From the NCBI GenBank assembly GCA_938020565.1, contig CALIHP010000009.1, positions 1-26,694 on the forward strand: 26,694 bases of DNA. The letters are read 5' to 3'. Positions 24,386 to 26,694 of the stretch are shown here, piece after piece. The notes under the pieces are model-generated. The model saw only the letters and a list, made by a program, of their open reading frames with translations. It ran no database searches and was not told the origin of the DNA. The stretch's first letter is position 1. The number at the start of each line of letters is the position of its first letter. Both the position numbers and the translations under genes were made by a program. This stretch comes from an uncultured Anaerolineaceae bacterium (GTDB lineage Bacteria > Chloroflexota > Anaerolineae > Anaerolineales > Anaerolineaceae).

Positions 24386-25252
24386 ATGAAAGGCATTATT
24401 CTTGCCGGAGGAAAAGGCACGCGACTTTATCCACTTACCCGAGCAGTTAGCAAACAATTGCTCCCGGTCTATGATAAGCCGATGATCTATTATCCGCTTT
24501 CGATGTTGATGATTGCCGGAATTCGCGAAATCCTTGTCATCAGTACGCCAGAAGACTTACCGCTTTATCAGCGTTTACTCTCTGACGGAACGCAATGGGG
24601 ATTAAAAATCCAATACGCTGAGCAGCCAAAACCTGAAGGTCTCGCACAGGCTTTTATTATCGGTCGCGAATTTCTAAATGGGGATTCGGCTTGTCTTGTT
24701 TTGGGTGATAATATATTCTATGGTGCTCAGCTTCCGACTAAGTTGCGAGAAGCCGCAGCGTTGAAATCAGGGGCTGTCGTATTCGCATATGAAGTCTCTG
24801 ATCCGGAACGATATGGAGTCGTTGATTTTGATGAAAATGGAAATGCGTTGAGTTTGGAGGAAAAACCTAAGAATCCAAAATCGAATTATGCTGTACCAGG
24901 AATATATTTTTATGATGGGAAAGTTTCTGATATCGCGGCTAATCTGAAACCGTCGGTGCGCGGTGAGTTTGAGATCACCGATTTGAATAAAATTTATTTG
25001 ACTGAAGGCGAACTCAAGGTACAAGTTTTGGGTCGTGGGGTTGCATGGCTGGATGCTGGAACGCATGAAAGTTTGTTACAGGCAGGGATGTTTGTGCAAG
25101 CAATCGAATCCCGACAGGGGATGCAGATTAGTTGTCCCGAAGAAATTGCATACCGAATGGGGTATATTTCAAAAGATCAGCTATTGGCGCTTGCAGTGAA
25201 TGCTGGCGATCAAACGATGATAAAATATCTCCAGAAATTAACGAGGAATTAG
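24386..25252 (+). CDS. rfbA: Glucose-1-phosphate thymidylyltransferase
   Basis: This is the first enzyme of dTDP-L-rhamnose synthesis; it joins dTTP and glucose 1-phosphate. ATG 24386 follows AAAGGAAAG about ten bases upstream. The 288 residues contain the nucleotide loop LAGGKGTRLYPLT (6-18), KQLLPVYDKPMIYYPLS (23-39), LGDNIFYG with metal-binding D108, EEKP near 156-160, and WLDAGTH with D223. The length is typical. It is immediately followed by rfbD with no gap. Confidence 0.97.
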   Translation: MKGIILAGGKGTRLYPLTRAVSKQLLPVYDKPMIYYPLSMLMIAGIREILVISTPEDLPLYQRLLSDGTQWGLKIQYAEQPKPEGLAQAFIIGREFLNGDSACLVLGDNIFYGAQLPTKLREAAALKSGAVVFAYEVSDPERYGVVDFDENGNALSLEEKPKNPKSNYAVPGIYFYDGKVSDIAANLKPSVRGEFEITDLNKIYLTEGELKVQVLGRGVAWLDAGTHESLLQAGMFVQAIESRQGMQISCPEEIAYRMGYISKDQLLALAVNAGDQTMIKYLQKLTRN

Positions 25253-26152
25253 GTGAAGATATTATTAATCGGAGAAAAAGGACAGCTGGCGTGGGAGTTG
25301 ATTCGAACGCTGATGCCGATCGGAGAAGTTGTTGCGGTCGATTTTCCAACTTTCGATATCAGCAATAAAAATCAGGTGATTGATACAGTCAATACAGTCT
25401 TGCCCGATCTTGTTATAAATGCAAGCGCGTACACGGATGTCGATGGGGCTGAAACACATCAGACGATCGCGATGGCAATCAATTCTGATGGTCCAGGCTG
25501 GTTAGCCAAATCCTGTTGTGAAAAGAAAATTCCGCTCATTCATTATTCTACTGACTTTGTTTTTGATGGAACAAAAAAGACGCCATATATTGAAACGGAT
25601 AGACCAAATCCGATCAACGTTTATGGATTGAGTAAATTACGTGGAGAAGAAGCGATTCAATCAGAATCAGACTCATTTTTGATTTTCAGGTTAGCTTGGC
25701 TGTATTCCTCGCGGGGCAATAATTTTGTTACAAAATTTCTTCAATGGGCGAAAGAGAAAGAAACACTCCGAATTGTGGACGATCAGATCGGCAATCCTAC
25801 TTGGGCTCGTTATGTCGCCGAAGCTACAGCCGCTATACTCGCGCAATCGAAAGGAATGACAATCCCGCTCTACGATTGGATCCGGCAACGTAGTGGAGTT
25901 TATCATATGACATGCGAAGGTGAAGCCAGCCGGTACGAGTGGGCTTGCAAAATTTGGGAACTCATGCCGAATCGGGATAATCTGAAACTAAAAGAGATAA
26001 TTCCTGTAAAATCGAGTGAGTTTACTACAGCTGCATTAAGACCCTTGTCATCACATCTTAATTGTAAAAAAATTAAGACACATTTTCAATTAAATTTGCT
26101 TAGTTGGGTTGAATGCATGAAAAATAATCTAGAGCCCCGCAAATTGAAATAA
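25253..26152 (+). CDS. rfbD: dTDP-4-dehydrorhamnose reductase
   Basis: This is the last enzyme of dTDP-L-rhamnose synthesis; it reduces the 4-keto group with NAD(P)H. The start is GTG 25253, directly after the rfbA stop, with GAGG six bases upstream. The 299 residues show the nucleotide loop IGEKGQL (6-12), NASAYTDVDGAE, STDFVFDG and the catalytic Y124 and K128 in VYGLSKLRGE. The Gly that usually follows GQL is Ala here (GQLAWEL), a mild departure. With rfbC, rfbB and rfbA it completes the pathway. Confidence 0.95.
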   Translation: MKILLIGEKGQLAWELIRTLMPIGEVVAVDFPTFDISNKNQVIDTVNTVLPDLVINASAYTDVDGAETHQTIAMAINSDGPGWLAKSCCEKKIPLIHYSTDFVFDGTKKTPYIETDRPNPINVYGLSKLRGEEAIQSESDSFLIFRLAWLYSSRGNNFVTKFLQWAKEKETLRIVDDQIGNPTWARYVAEATAAILAQSKGMTIPLYDWIRQRSGVYHMTCEGEASRYEWACKIWELMPNRDNLKLKEIIPVKSSEFTTAALRPLSSHLNCKKIKTHFQLNLLSWVECMKNNLEPRKLK

Positions 26153-26164
26153 CGAAGAGAAGTC

Positions 26165-26694
26165 ATGTCTAAAAGCATATTACCTTCTAAAATTTATAAA
26201 AAACACAATGGGAAAGTCGCATCAAAATGGAGCTTTTATTTAAACAAATGGGATAAGTATTTTCCTGAATTTGTCAATTCAAAAAATAGTATTCTGGAAA
26301 TAGGTGTTCAAAATGGTGGTTCACTAGAAATTTGGGCCAAATATTTTACTAAAGCAAAATACATTATAGGCTGTGATATTGATCCAGCTTGTAAAGAACT
26401 AAGCTTTGAAGATCCAAGGATTAAAATATTCATTGGAGATGTCAATCAGGAAGAAGTACGAAAAAAAATCATTAGTGAAGTAGATCAAATTGACATAATA
26501 ATTGACGACGGCAGCCATATTTGCCGTGATGTTATCAAAAGTTTTACACATTACTTTCCCCTTTTAGCAAACAATGGTCTATATATTGTCGAAGATCTGC
26601 ACGCAAGTTATTGGAAAAGCCATGAGGGGGGGCTTTTCTCCCCGTATACGTCTATGAGTTTTTTTAAACGGTTATGTGATATTATAAATAATGA
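26165..26694 (+). CDS. SAM-dependent methyltransferase, 3' partial
   Basis: ATG 26165 follows GAAGAGAAG, 12 bases after rfbD, and the frame stays open to the window end (176 full codons). The visible part has the class I methyltransferase core: ILEIGVQNGGSLEIW (SAM loop, about residues 43-57), GCDIDP with an acidic ribose-binding residue, GDVNQ, IDIIIDDGSHI and NGLYIVEDLHASYW. The DDGSH and VEDLH motifs match the cephalosporin-hydroxylase or macrocin-O-methyltransferase-like group often found in glycan loci. The gene is AT-rich. It probably methylates a sugar of the exported polymer. The domain is sure; the acceptor is unknown. Confidence 0.85.
   Translation, partial: MSKSILPSKIYKKHNGKVASKWSFYLNKWDKYFPEFVNSKNSILEIGVQNGGSLEIWAKYFTKAKYIIGCDIDPACKELSFEDPRIKIFIGDVNQEEVRKKIISEVDQIDIIIDDGSHICRDVIKSFTHYFPLLANNGLYIVEDLHASYWKSHEGGLFSPYTSMSFFKRLCDIINN

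Overview
The window looks like a chromosomal segment from a Chloroflexota bacterium, probably class Anaerolineae. This is an inference from gene content: secreted NBR1-type Ig-like domain proteins with TPTP/proline linkers, a DHH-CBS-tRNA nucleotidyltransferase fusion, a PfkA of the 'MGRDCGYLA' type, and a DnaE with a long acidic linker. No rRNA, tRNA, CRISPR array or transposase was seen. The left three quarters is GC-rich. Everything right of dnaE is visibly AT-richer, as is one small gene at 9462-10115.

Layout. (1) 1-2400: two secreted or surface proteins with NBR1-type Ig-like domains, the first cut by the window edge; the second ends in a strong terminator. (2) 2554-2950: RNase P RNA, followed by a second terminator and a gene-free stretch holding a large inverted repeat. 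(3) 3314-8887: a surface/polyphosphate module. It contains a secreted Cthe_2159-like beta-helix protein, then a VTC-type polyphosphate polymerase, a DUF4956 membrane protein, and an OmpR-type response regulator with its histidine kinase. The leaders of the beta-helix gene and the VTC gene are clearly related, so the two transcription units are probably co-regulated although a terminator separates them. (4) 8968-15666: an MJ0936/YfcE phosphodiesterase, a convergent half-length MFS-like protein, the DHH-CBS-CCA fusion overlapping a GNAT acetyltransferase, and uvrB. (5) 15728-20876, minus strand: pfkA and dnaE; pfkA and uvrB converge on a shared bidirectional terminator. (6) 21094-26694: a surface polysaccharide locus. 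It has an ABC-2 exporter (Wzm/Wzt type), the complete dTDP-L-rhamnose pathway in the order rfbC-rfbB-rfbA-rfbD, and the start of a SAM-dependent methyltransferase gene.

How the parts fit. The rml genes would make dTDP-rhamnose for a glycan exported by the ABC transporter; the methyltransferase may decorate or cap it. The VTC-DUF4956-beta-helix set is a known but poorly understood co-occurrence. Here it carries its own two-component system, which makes it the best candidate for an undescribed system. A second signal is regulatory: four promoters in the window share an ATCC block two bases upstream of the -10 hexamer.
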